The position numbers and the translations under genes were made by a program. From positions 461,148-525,147 of the forward strand of contig VXAZ01006320.1 of the NCBI GenBank assembly GCA_013399875.1: a DNA stretch of 64,000 nt, read 5' to 3'. Source of the DNA: Gymnorhina tibicen (taxonomy: Eukaryota; Chordata; Aves; Passeriformes; Artamidae). Shown here piece after piece: positions 1 through 12,200 of this stretch. The first letter of the stretch is position 1. Each line of letters starts with the position of its first letter. The notes under the pieces were generated by a model, which did no database searches, was not told where the DNA came from, and worked only from the letters and a program-made list of their open reading frames with translations.

Positions 1-2354
1 TGCACCAAAATAACAAGATTCAGTGAAGGCTGACAGAAAAGTTGGCTGAATGAAAAACAGGTTTGTGTTTTGTGTTTTACATAACAAAGCATGTTTTTCA
101 TCTGGCTACTGAATGAACGCCTGGACATGGTGTTTTGGATTTTTTTCACACTGTTTCAAAAGGACATAATCTGGCAGTAGAAACTTAAGTCTCTGGGCAA
201 TAAAGGTGTGTATCACCAGTATAATTTTATCTGAAGTTCTCCTGTAGCACAAAACCAGAGAGCAATTCAGTATTATATCTAGTACACAGCTTTCATTACA
301 TGAAGCAATTTTTCCTCCTTCTTACATGGGACAACAGCTATTTAACATAGTTTATGTTATCATTCAAGCATTATGCCTTCAACAGAGATCTGATGAGATT
401 TAACAGCTCTGCTTTAATAAATGGTGTTCCACACCCACTAATTCTCCAGAAATCAACAGCCCAAAGTTGCTGAGTTTTCTGGGTTGAACTAATCACCCAA
501 CCTTCAACAAAAAAGTCTTGAAGAGTCTAATCAACTCATTGCCACTTAGAAGTAGGACCAAGTTCAAGATCACATACTGCTGAGATGTATCCAAACATAT
601 CTGGAAACAAGGAGGGAGCAACCTCTCAGTCTGCAGCTACGGAAGCTTTACTGAACAGTGGTAGTATCATGTGGCCTCCAGACAAACAGACCTACTACAG
701 ACACAACCATTGCGCACGTAACTCTCCACGTCTGGAAAAGCACAGATACGTGATCTTAGCCGGGCTCAACAGAGTTTCATTACCTTCACAAAGCTGCTGA
801 TCCCTAGCTTTTATCTAGTAATGGGATATCCCGTGCAAAATGTCTAATTGTATTGCAGCATATTCTCACACTTCTATGAGCCACTCTGTAAGTCATGGAG
901 GACTGTATGTATACAAAGAAAGGAGTTACAACTATACTGTTACAGACCATGGTTGTACTAAGGTCATCAAGATTCCACTGTAGATTAAATAACATCAGGA
1001 TTCCCCGTGCCAGTAGTAAAGAGATACAGTATTTACTGTATCAATAAATAACTCTATTTTATAACACTACTATTCAATATTTGTTGCCTATAGGTAACTA
1101 CAGATGATAAACTAAAATCTGGTGAAATAGCAATGCTAAATTATAAGCCAGGTGTTTTACAGAAAAAAAAAAGCTTAAATATATTTACCACTCTAGGTGT
1201 GTAATTAAAATACTGTTCTGACACTCATCAACTCTGGCATGCATATCAAGGTTTCTTTACAATATGAAAACTGATATAAACTTCCTCCTTCCCCACTTTC
1301 GTATGAAGATTTAAACACTGATAAAACTTACCTTGATAAATTAAATCACATCAACTGTGCCCTTCTAATGGCTTTTAGAATCAGATGCACCGCACTGTTC
1401 AAACGATGGAGCGATATTTGTAAAATGTACATGTGACACCAAAGTGAGCCATTTTATTAACAGACCATGCCCACTTGTTCTGGGGCTTGCACCTGCTGTT
1501 AAAAGGCAGGCAAAGATCAGACTTCATTAGATCCTCAATGAGAATGACAGACTGCAGACCCTGCTCAAGAAACTAGGTAAGTCACAGGGGAATTAAAGTC
1601 TTCTCCTTGCTGCATTGCTACAGACTTTCTGAAGGCCAAAGCATGAGACCTACTCCTAAAACGTTAAGTGAATAAATGAAAGGTGTAGGTCTTGAAAAAA
1701 TTCGATACACTCTCAATCACTAAAGAAAACTGAACTTTATTCTGGTGAGTTAGCTCAAAATAAAGAGATATGCTAGACTTGGTATCTACTTCTAAAGCAT
1801 CAAGACCTCGGGGGCACTGAAAAATGACTGTGTTTGACTCTTAGGTCAAATGTGGTAAGCCCAAAGATTCCCTGCAGCACCTGATGTGGAAGCATTTCAT
1901 CCCCAGATGCTGCTTCTCACCCTTCTTACTGCAACAGGCTGGCCCATCCTTTCCATTAGTCATTTTTCACTCAAAAATGAGATCAATAAATTATTCAAAA
2001 CATCACAACTCCATACTTCATGTCATAACTCATGCCTAATTAAGATGTAATCTGAAATTATTCATTGGCACACAGAATGAAAACTAGAGAATTGTAAAGA
2101 AACTGTGTGCAGGAAACAGGAAAAACGAAAACAACGTAGAAGTGCAAGACATGACTTGTTTTGAACTATAAGAAAATAAAAATCCTTCCTTCTGAAGCTA
2201 CTTAAGCAGTCAAAAAATTCAAAGCCTCTTTCAACTTGTCTCCTCATATAACCACTTGAGTTTTGAGGACAAAGATGTGATCATTTTGATCTGGCATTCC
2301 AAGAAAATGATTACCTGAGATCTCAGAATAGCATAAAGAACCAAATATGCTTAC
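1..2354. other. Intron-like or intergenic AT-rich DNA
   Basis: I see no supported gene, RNA or recognisable repeat here. The short open frames have no coding character. A minus-strand AAG|gtaagt donor match lies near 1,330, but all three frames just upstream of it contain stops, so it is not used as a coding exon. If the minus-strand gene inferred from the 16 kb promoter is real, this is the intron downstream of the candidate exon at 2,355-2,526. Confidence 0.4.
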
Positions 2355-2526
2355 CAAGGCATGTAGCATCTACAAACACCACTTGCACTCTCAATACCTA
2401 TAACCTTATTTTTGTCTATCTGCAACTGAAATTCATCATTCATATGGAATGCTGATCGCTGTTCCCAGTTAACAGTATCATACCAAAGCTCTCTGTAATC
2501 TACTGGTTTGCTATTTGCACAAGATA
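2355..2526 (-). CDS. Candidate internal coding exon, unknown protein
   Basis: On the minus strand a pyrimidine-rich tract ending tgttttttatag precedes position 2,526, and the segment ends at 2,355 with CCTTG|gtaagc, a strong donor. The 172 bases between are open in only one frame for 57 codons. That frame includes DYRELWYDTVNWEQRSAF followed by HMNDEFQLQIDKNKVIG. It enters in phase 1 (one base from the previous exon) and leaves two bases for the next. Composition is protein-like, with many charged and aromatic residues and no low complexity. I do not recognise the family. It lies downstream, in the direction of transcription, of the CpG-island promoter at 16 kb and could belong to that gene. 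The alternative is a chance pseudo-exon: 57 open codons between good sites is uncommon but not decisive in 64 kb. Confidence 0.35.
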
Positions 2527-5500
2527 CTATAAAAAACAGTGGAAAAGACACAGACAACCAAAACATAATCGTGAGTATAAGTAGCATTACTATACACTTT
2601 TCTAATTTTCAAAGACTTAAAATTGCTGCTGTGCTTTTGGAGAACACTGGATTTGACATTAGCTATGCACCCTTCTTTTCCCGTGATGAACAAATTCTTT
2701 AACAATAATTCTAAAGGCCAGCATTAAATTTCTAAGCATATTGCATCATACATCTACATTTTATGATATGACTGACTGTGTATCAAGGAAAATTCCTTCT
2801 GTTTTAGCAACCTCCTAGGAAAACGTTTGCAGTGTAATTCAGAAAGGAAATAAATATCAGTTTCCACATTTAGTAAAGAAAAAACCCCACCTCTTTCTCA
2901 CTTATACAACCACACTTTATCTGCACATAATGTACAGAAATGTAGAAATGTCTCACTCTTTCAAGGTTTTTAAACTGTAATTTCTCCTCATGTTTTTGGC
3001 AAGCTTTGTTTGCAAAGGTAAGACAGCTGTCAGTACTCCAGGAAGCATTATCAGGAAGGATATTACAAGTTCACTGAAGAGCTTTATAAGATCACTGAAA
3101 ACTGCAACTATCTGATGATAAATACATTTTTAAAAAGAGAACCCCCCAAGGATAAATCAGGTTAACACCACAGTTAACACTAGAAATACCACTGTTTACT
3201 TAAATGTTTTTTTCTAGAAGTAAGAATTAAAGCAGGAAGTTGTTGGAATCCATGGAACAAAGCCATCAAAAGTAGCAGCCACTGCCTTACAACCAAGTCC
3301 CGTCACCCTAAATCACACCTTCCTGACTTAGATGGGAAAACATCTCAGGCCTTTGCTCAACACAGTAGTGCCACCTTACCCATTATCTGTGCAGATGGGC
3401 TGAGACACCCATATAGGGTAACTTAGAAAACTGTAGAAATGTCTCTTCTTCATTTCAAAAAGACTGTAAAAGAGTGGAAACCAGCATTCTGCAGGCCACA
3501 TAATCATACCTGTTTAACAGTTTATTTTAAATTAACTAGCCACAATAGTTATGACGTAGAAACAAAAGAAGCTCTAGAAAATAGTCTATTAACAGGCAGA
3601 GATGATTGCCACCTCTCACGGTCACTAATCTGGTAAGCTATTTTTGATTCATCCATTTTTATAGTCCTGATACTGTGCACCATTCTGTAGCTGCACTTTT
3701 TAAAAAAAGAAGTTAACTTTATTTCATGCCTTCTGGAAATAAAACGTAGATTAAACCACCTAGTCTAGACATGCAACTCTTACTAATTGCTAAATAAACA
3801 ATCATTTCCCTATTTCTTAAGCAAAGACATTAGAAAGTTTAAGTGAAAAGTGTTCACTGTATCCTCAGGCATTTGTCTAAACTAAGGATCTCTCCCACCA
3901 GGGAAAGAATTTCTTTTAACTGTGCTGTTATTCCTATGGAATTGGTGTCTGCCCAATCTCAGCAGTCAGTCACCTGAGAGCTTTTCCTATTTGCATTGAG
4001 TGCAGTAGACAAGATTTCTGAAAACCTGATTGAGGGTTCTCATTCCCTGTCTCTTTCCAGGGATTATAATTTACAGTTTAAGTGATGAATTTTACTTGCT
4101 GCTTATGTCATTCACAGATAGACTACCAGATCGATTTCTAACTTCAATCTTATCTAAATATTGCCTGCTTTTGAATGCAGTTGTTTACGATAATTTACAA
4201 AATTTTTAAAAATAGTAAATAATCAATTTGAGGACTGAATATGGATCTTGCTTAAAAAAATCTAGTGTCCATTCATACTCAAGAAGATGCAAACATTTTA
4301 AAACTAACTACACATTACTATCAAAGAAGAAATTTCTCTCGTAAACCAAGTCAGCTCTAGAATGTCTATATTCCAGAAAGCTCGCGTTCCTTCACAACAT
4401 GGAAATTCACATCAGAAAGTTGCTTCAACACACAAAAATTCTAAGATGACAGGAACTTGCAAACCACATACAAAATCGCTATGGTTAATCTTCCAGGCAC
4501 GCACACTCTCTTTTTCTGCTACAGAAGAGGGAAATTCTAAAGCAAGACGTAATCCAGAAAAGAATCCAGAATGAGGAAACCACTGAACTGCCACCTCAGA
4601 GATTACAAAAGAGCACCACCACACTGGTACACAGAAAATATAAATGTTAAGTTACAAGAGAAGAAGTGAGTTACAAGTGAAAATGATAGTGATATAAATG
4701 AAATTTACCATTTCACGTATTTCTAAAGTACCAAGATTAAGCTGATTGATCTTGTTAAATTCTCCATCCAAGTAGTGTTTGCTACTTTTAGGCTACTTTT
4801 TGCCTTGTTGCATTATGCGAGATTATTTTTAATCAAATCCACACATTTCTCATGTCAGTGAGGTCATGAGACACAAAGAAATGCATAAAGCTCACAGACT
4901 ATAAATCTTCAAAGAGTAACATACATTTTTTACTTCTGAGTGGTTAGAAGTGTGCACTCTTTTTCAGCATCAGTCCTAACAGAAACAGCTAAATCAGAAA
5001 AACATTTGCACATAGATCCACCTAAGTTCTGCATCTTTCCAGTGACAAATATAATTCTGACCTCTGCTGACAGTAGATCTGAAGACTCCTATCTTTAATT
5101 AACAACTGCCTCTTCCTATGTACCAACAATAAATGTCGCAAGTGTGGAACACAGCAGTTTCATTTTTCTTAGACACTAGGCAGAACCAGTGTATAATCGT
5201 GACAGGAATATAAGATATTCACCGTTCCACAAAACACTGCACTTCTAATCTATTCAGTTAAACCTTCTCTCGATCCTCTTTAAGAAAGGTAGCGCTGCAT
5301 AAAGACAGGTCAACTCTTCGCTGCTATATAAAGGTTAAAATACGTAAGCTGATGTGGGAGACTATTTCCTGCTGAAAGAAAAGCCCTTTAAACACTAGAA
5401 CCTCAAGTCTAATTTGTCAGCTTATTGATGCTTCTTCCATGCATGCTGCCAGTGGGAAGCATCTATCTTTCTATGAAGCCACTGTCTTGGAAAAATGGTT

Positions 5501-6297
5501 AATGCTACCTAGCAAAAAAGTTAGCATGACCTTATAGTAGAAGCAATACAGAATTCAGTCACACACATAAGCATTTAAAATTCCAAATTTTAGGTGAAAG
5601 ACCAGACCTTTAGCTTTCATCAGATCTATCTGCTAAGCTGGAAGTGCCAATTGGACTTATGGTTATCAGTAAATGTGACTTACACTTGACTGACTTAAAT
5701 GGGGAAGTGCACTAAGTAAGAGTCACCAACTTCTTCTTATGCTCTTTCTAAAGAGTATAAAAGAAAAAGGAATATGTTGGGCTTCACTGGAAACATCATT
5801 CTTAGTTAAACCAGCCATTGAAAAGCTTACTCTTAACTAACACCTTGTTTTAACAAGAAAGTGGGGTAAACTTAATTCAGCCACTGAAGCTATGCTACCA
5901 GCTTAAATTAGGGGGCAACACAGCTCATAATGAAACAAGCTCAGCTGGGTCTCCCCCTCATCACTGCAAGAATCTAGCCCATAACACTGTTACTGGTGGT
6001 GACTGGGTAGCAACTGCAAGCCAGCAACTCATCACTAGATAGTTACAGTATTTCTGGAAGACCTGCTGGGAAGAACTATACAGTTTAATTACAGTATATT
6101 ACCAGCTGTAATAGCGAATAAAGCAAGAACTGCCACAACAATGTCCATCTCTGAAATAGTCCGGGTTTATGCAACAAACCTGACAAATCCAGTTTAAATG
6201 TCTTCTGAAGCCACAGCCAAAGGCAACTGGGACCTGTAAACACTCAAAACAGCTGAAACTGAAAGGGAAACTCAAAGGATTTTCCATGGGGCTTGGT

Positions 6298-6351
6298 TTG
6301 GAGCAAGCGCTTGTGTGGTGCTTGGCTGCTGGCTGGGGTTAAACCATGACA
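6298..6351 (+). mobile_element. 3' end fragment of an ERVL-type LTR
   Basis: The segment ends tggtgcttggctgctggctg followed by gggttaaaccatgaca. This is the characteristic 3' terminus of the avian ERVL solo LTRs that begin tgtactggttttgg. It matches the end of the fuller LTR near 44.1 kb but keeps the canonical CA terminus that the other copy has changed. Only about 50 bases are recognisable. Upstream sequence no longer aligns by eye, so this is a strongly truncated or decayed copy. Confidence 0.6.
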
Positions 6352-7649
6352 GGGCATAAAAAAGGAGGGTGAGTAAAAAAGCAGACCACTGTAATGCTCA
6401 CATTAATTATTCTGATTTTCATTAACTACCAATGAAACTTTTAGATGCATCCTCAAAGTGCACACCACTCAAGAGGCAATTCTTTCCAAAGAATGAAGTA
6501 TAGTCACACTGCACACACCAAGAGACACCAGTGCTTCAACTCCTCAGGAGTGATATTTCATTGTTACGCTTTTCTTACTTGAACTTCTTTTTAAAACTAT
6601 TTAGCATTTTTGTTAACTTTCAACAGACAAAATGAAAATTACTTCCTGGTAAGCAAACAAAAAAACCACCTCAGTGCTTTGTTTGGTTCGGGGTTTTTTA
6701 AGTTTGTATTCTCTGGCTAAGTTCCACATTCACAATTTAGGAAAATAACCTTACTATACATTTGCATAAGGCCTCAGTTAGCAAGAAAAAGCACACAGAT
6801 TAAGGTACTCCAGGGAAAAGAAGAAAAACTCTACTCTTCTGCTAGAGCTTGGTATTAACGACATTTTACCTGGAAAAGAAGTCCCTTTCACTGTGAAATG
6901 GACTTAAAAATCCCTGTCAAGAATTTTAACAGCACAGAAAAATAATCCATAATGGTGATGTTCATTCTATAATAATATTTTACAGCAAAACCTTCTTCCT
7001 AAAGGGAGCTCCTGAAATAACCAGAACTGTCCATACATTCAATAGAAGCTATTCCAAGCTTTTACTTCAGGAAGCAAGAAAATACCAGGCAGCAAACCTA
7101 CAGCAGGTTCTCACTTCTTTCATACTGCACTGAAGGCTAACAGTGTTTAAAGCCTCATTAAAAACTCCACAAGTGTTAAATAAAGAATGTGAATTTCAGT
7201 TTAATAAACAGTTAACTTCAGGCAGACTGTCTCTGAACTAGGTTTTCACTGCTATTTTAAAACATCAAAGAAAATCAAATTTCAGGGAATTTCTTTATGT
7301 CATTAGTATTTCTCAAGGTAGCACGCAGAGCAGCAGCTTTTAAACCTGAATTCCTCTACACTCAGAGAAAAGTCCTTAGTCTGACCTCAAGGCACTGCAC
7401 CAGGATTTGTCACGATTTATGACCCAGCTACATTAACCATGCTTCTTAGCAAATGGAAACCCACAAGTGCTGAACCAACTTTTAACACTGAAGTTTTAGC
7501 ACTTGAAATTTTGAGAAAGGCAAGTTACACAATTCCATCTTTTTACCCACATTATGATTTTGGTTAAATCAGCTTTGTTTCCATAAATCCATGAAGGAAA
7601 AAGAAAGCATCATTCTGTTCACAATTCAATACAGCTGTGTATGACTGGC

Positions 7650-7765
7650 TTCAGCCCCAGGCCACAAGCCAGGAACTTCTGAGTTCAAGTCTGGCTCTGC
7701 CTCTGACTTTCTGTGTGGCCTTCAGAGAGCCTCTGAATTTCTCTGCTGCTCCTCTTACATCTGTA
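7650..7765 (+). repeat. MIR / CORE-SINE relic
   Basis: The order of words matches the MIR core: a gagttcaagtctggctctgcc block, then ctgtgtggccttcagagagcc, ctctgaatttctctgc, and a decayed cctcttacatctgta. This follows the consensus logic of gggttcgaatcccggctctgcc, gctgtgtgaccttgggcaag, cctctctgtgcctcag and cctcatctgtaa. MIR/CORE elements are very old and survive as scattered relics in bird genomes. The match is by eye. A repeat-library search would fix its limits and subfamily. Confidence 0.6.
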
Positions 7766-9145
7766 CACTTACCTTACAGAAAGGCACTTGCTTCGTTTGT
7801 ACAGGCTTCTCCCAAACACAAAACTTGAACTGACTCTGAGAGCCATTTTTATTTTATTGTGTATTAAACACCTATGCCCTACCAAGAAGTCTCTACCTGT
7901 CAGTTGATACCTGGTAGTTTTTAACTGTAGTAACTGCCGACACGCACTTATTGCACATATGCATACACATACCCATATCAGACACACACAAATATAAGAA
8001 GATGTAGTAAGCTGGAAAACAGACAGTTATTTCAAAGTCCATTAACAAACACGATGAAAAAATGAAATTGAGTTACATGCTATAATTAAACTTTAAATGA
8101 AGAGCAATCTGCAACCTTGTTCTTTTTAATGCAGTGAGCCAGTGATGAAGCCTATTTTTAACAGCTTAACACTGAACACACAGAGCAAGCAATGCTCAAT
8201 CTAAAATGATCACAACAACTAATGTTTAGAATAGTACTTAAACAATAGAAAAATGGCCTAAGAATGCAAAGGGGAAGAAGCATTTAAGCTTAACCAAGTT
8301 ATCTAACACTAACTGAAGCATCATTTAAAAGGTAAGTTTTTTAAAGAAAAAGATCAAGGGAAGCTACATAAATTTAAGCTGACCTATTACTTGCAAGTCT
8401 ATGATAGGAGAGTTTCACTTCACAGCACCTAGACTGAAGGGGAATGTAATGGAGACTGACACGGCCAACCTCAGCTTTTTCTGAACACAAATCACTCAAA
8501 TATAGCTCATCATCTTTAGAACAGCCACCTTTAAACCCACATCTGAGAAACAATCTTGTCCCCAAAACTTTATCAAGACAGGCTGACTTTCCAAAAATTA
8601 ACCAGTTTGGTTTTTAATGGCCTAACTATAGTAAGCTAGCTTAAAGAACTCTGCAACTGTGACTTTAGGGTCCATTAAGCTGCCAAGGTAATTTCTGGAC
8701 TCTCAAAGTTTAGCTTCTGTCTGCTTTTGCCTTTTTCATCTTGTTAAGCCTAAAAAATGGTAAAAACACACTTCCTACAGTTTTTCTGTGTCAGGATATA
8801 CTTCATTTATAGTAACTGGCAAATGTAGACCAAAACTGTATCATAATTAACAACACAGCAGAGTTAATTTGATGCAGAATAATGTGTTATTTTGTGATAA
8901 AAACAGTCACTCAAGGACTTAATCAGAAGTTGCCATTCCAGAATAGCTACCATGCAAGATGAGGTGGTTAAATGCAAATTCAGATAGCTTTTGTACAAGA
9001 AGACTAAACTGATTCAAACAGCTGAAAAATTATCTGCATGTAAGGCTTAGGGTTCTCCCATCCCAGGTCACTTACTAAACCTTCCTACTATAATTCAGAG
9101 GCTTTCAAAACATATTTGCCAATTAAAGAAAGTTAGGAGAAATAC

Positions 9146-9275
9146 CTTATTGAAGAAGTACATGTAACCAAATTTATTAGGAAGATTGAATCTCCACCCA
9201 GATGAGATTTTGTTTATAGTTTCCCACATCACACCACCATCGGTGTATTTCCATCCGATGAAGCAGTCATGAATG
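9146..9275 (-). CDS. Candidate internal coding exon, unknown protein
   Basis: On the minus strand an acceptor-like ccttgctgtag precedes 9,275 and a donor AATAAG|gtattt follows 9,146. The 130 bases are open in one frame for 43 codons, including HDCFIGWKYTDGGVMWETIN and then SGWRFNLPNKFGYMYFFNK. It enters in phase 2 and leaves in phase 0. The aromatic- and glycine-rich composition looks protein-like, but the pyrimidine tract is modest. The flanking upstream bases are also open in a second frame (GILANQYTGLAVAFMTASS), so the true exon limits and frame are uncertain. I do not recognise either product. It lies between the 16 kb promoter and the 2.4 kb candidate exon, on the same strand. Confidence 0.25.
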
Positions 9276-12200
9276 CTACAGCAAGGCCAGTGTACTGGTT
9301 AGCAAGTATTCCTGCCAAGGTGATCTAGATCTGCTCTGAATACAATTACAGGACACAGGCAAAGACAAAACAAAAATAACCCTAATGCCTTGTACTCTTT
9401 CTCTCTCTCAGCATTGCTTGGTCTGGTTGATATGTATCAAGAAGATAATGTGAACATTACCTGCAAAGGAACAGAAAACTTGACTCTGTAACACAAAGCT
9501 GTTTAATTTAAACTTCCCATTAGTATCGCTACAACTAACTTCCGTAGCACCAGCTGGAACCTTCTTTTATACTAGGCTGAAAAAAGCTTCTGGGGTTTTA
9601 CTTCAGGTTAACCAAGCATTTTTAGAGGCAATTTGAACCTAGACCACATTTAGATTCCAACCAGCACACATGAACTTGTAATGATATCCACAGAGAAAAA
9701 CAGAGCTAGATATGACATATATTTAACCTCAATAGGACATCCTCTGTTTCCACGTGCTATATTTTTAACCAGTTTTAAGGATATTTTTTTTCTAATATTT
9801 ATCATAGAAGATCCCTTGAATAAATAAGTGATATACCACTGATAGTACCACCAATATACCACTAATAGTACCCAAGTAAAATCTAACAAAATAGGAAAGG
9901 TTTATTTATATAGTCTTAACTAGGATATAGAAGAATTCATTTCTAAAAATTCACATGGGAATTAAAACAACCTAATTACTATTTTCTGTTTTACAGGACA
10001 ACTGGTTTTCAGTGCACACAGGGATAAGCCAGGAAAAAACATTTGCTAAGTCTTGGTACCTTCTGCCCTCTACTCCCCTGCATATAGAAGGTATCAATTT
10101 TCACTTTTATTGTCCTCAAACTCTCTCCAAGTAAGAGGCAGAACAGCCTGGAAGAAATCCAGCAAGAGCTACCAGATTAGAATTTCCAAGCATTAGAATA
10201 CCAGAATTCACTTGTATGTTGTGATCAAATCATCCTCCCTATGAATTGTTCAGCAAAAGGCTGAGCACAAACACGCTGTATATTTAGCTGGCAAAGTGAC
10301 GTATCAGAATATAACAGTTTCACTTTGGTTGATGAAGTTCTCAGTAGTAGCCAACCGCTTGCCAATGAAAGCTGTTTTGTAGTCATGTATATCTAGAGTA
10401 CCAACACAGAATTAGAACCATGTGTTTTAAATCAGACCACGAATCTGGCATGATTGCTTAAGCAAAATTACATACAATTAAAAATATAAATGCTAATACA
10501 GAAGCTGCAACAAGAGTGCAAACACTGCTACATTAGCACTCTAATATTAAGTTGCAATGTCTTCTACTACCAACACTAAATTTAAACTGGGGGGAAAAAA
10601 GTGGAAGAGAACACTGAAGACTTATTCTAAGGAAGGTTTAAGTGACACAGGACACCGCATCCTGGAAAACTGGATGGCTCAGGCACAGCCAAGTTCACAA
10701 ACATACAATGAACCACAATGACAACACATTTGTATATATTTGCCACAGAGCACGTGTAAAATGGGACAATTAAGCTCAACTCTAATTAATGGTTAAGTGG
10801 CATTAACAGATTATATATTTAACCCTTCCTATTTTCATATAGGTCAACTAGCTCAAAAAACTCAGAATCAACAGAAGCTGTGGTGTGTACATGTTTTAAA
10901 AACCCCAATTCCAGCAGTGTCACTGCAGCTTAAGTTTTGCCGTTTCCCTGTGTACACAGAGGCTGTGCCCAACAGCCACTGAGATTACAAGTGGACAGCA
11001 AATTTATGATCGTGCTATTGAGTAAATGCTGTACTTAAAAAGAGGGAAAAAAACCCCACTGTGAATACCAGAAGTAATTTTCCCATTGTTTTATTTTTTA
11101 AAGAAATACCTCTTCTCTGATTCAGAAATTAAGACAACGTTCTGCTTTAGTTCAAATTGGTTCAGCTGTTATAACTCACACCTGTACTTCAGGAAGCCAT
11201 AACTCTACATCTGCTAAGCACACTGGGAAAGATGAGCATGCTTCCCTTATAATTTAAGCATGCACAGTGGGGTTTCATGTACTTTTAAGGAACTAAAAAA
11301 GAATGGTCACTTTGAGTTAAAAAAAATTCATGCCCTTCTGCTTTTCAGCTGCTGAAGCAACTATGCTGTTCAAAGGACACCCAACTATGATGGAGCTCAA
11401 TGTCAAAATGATGCTCTTCCAACACAAATTAGACAACTACTTATTTGTTTGCAGAGAATGTATCTATAAAAATAAACACAAAAAAGCTGAAGTGGTTTTT
11501 CGCTAGACTAGCTCCCTGTATTATTTTTTGCTGCTCTTATTGGAGCTACCTCAAAATTTGTTGATCTCCCCCACTGTTAAAATGTGGCCTCACACATCCC
11601 ATCCTAAGAGGAGAATTCCCCTGCTGGCATGAAATCAAACACAGTTGTATCTTGATGCCTTGTGTTAGTTTTGCTGCAGTAAATTCCAAGGCTACATTTC
11701 ACTTCTAGAAGTCTCAATTTAACACACGTTTTTATTAATATACATGCTTTATACTTTTAAGCATATTTCCACCTATCACTATTGAGGTACTTTTAGATGA
11801 TTTTCTCTGCTAACTTATACAACTATCCATTTAATTGAGTTCAGACACAAATTGTAGCACTGTAAGGAGCAGTAGTCAACTTTCACACTTACTACCTGTT
11901 TTCAACAAAACTGCCCTCACTAGTTTCTCTCCAGCTTTATGAGCACACATTTTTTCCACGGTGTTTAGCCCCTGGTTTGGTTTGTTCTGCCTTTAAAGTT
12001 CATCTCGTGTTTTATTAATCTATCTTCTGTTAGACATCTGAAAAAACTCCAAGGGTTGTATCTTGTGTTATTTTCCCACATAACTAAACAGGCTAATTAA
12101 AAGCAGTCCTGAAAGTACAGTATTCTGAATGGAAAGTCTTTCAATTTACCCATGCACCCAGATATCACATCAACCAGTTCTTACGACACAACTTTTCAGA

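Larger units (their letters stand above)
2527..9145. other. Intron-like AT-rich stretch
   Basis: No well-supported gene. It holds an ERVL LTR scrap near 6.3 kb and a MIR-like relic near 7.7 kb (listed separately). A weak minus-strand candidate exon at 4,709-4,792 is discussed under findings. The remainder shows only scattered short open frames and short A or T runs. Confidence 0.4.

Noticed and set aside
1325..1560. Minus-strand segment ending in AAG|gtaagt near 1,330
   Set aside because: The donor is excellent, but every frame leading to it contains a stop close by, so it cannot be an internal coding exon.
3370..3432. 51-base minus-strand segment between a ctacag acceptor and a ggtaagg donor
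   Set aside because: Very short, no pyrimidine tract, and its phase does not fit neighbouring candidates.
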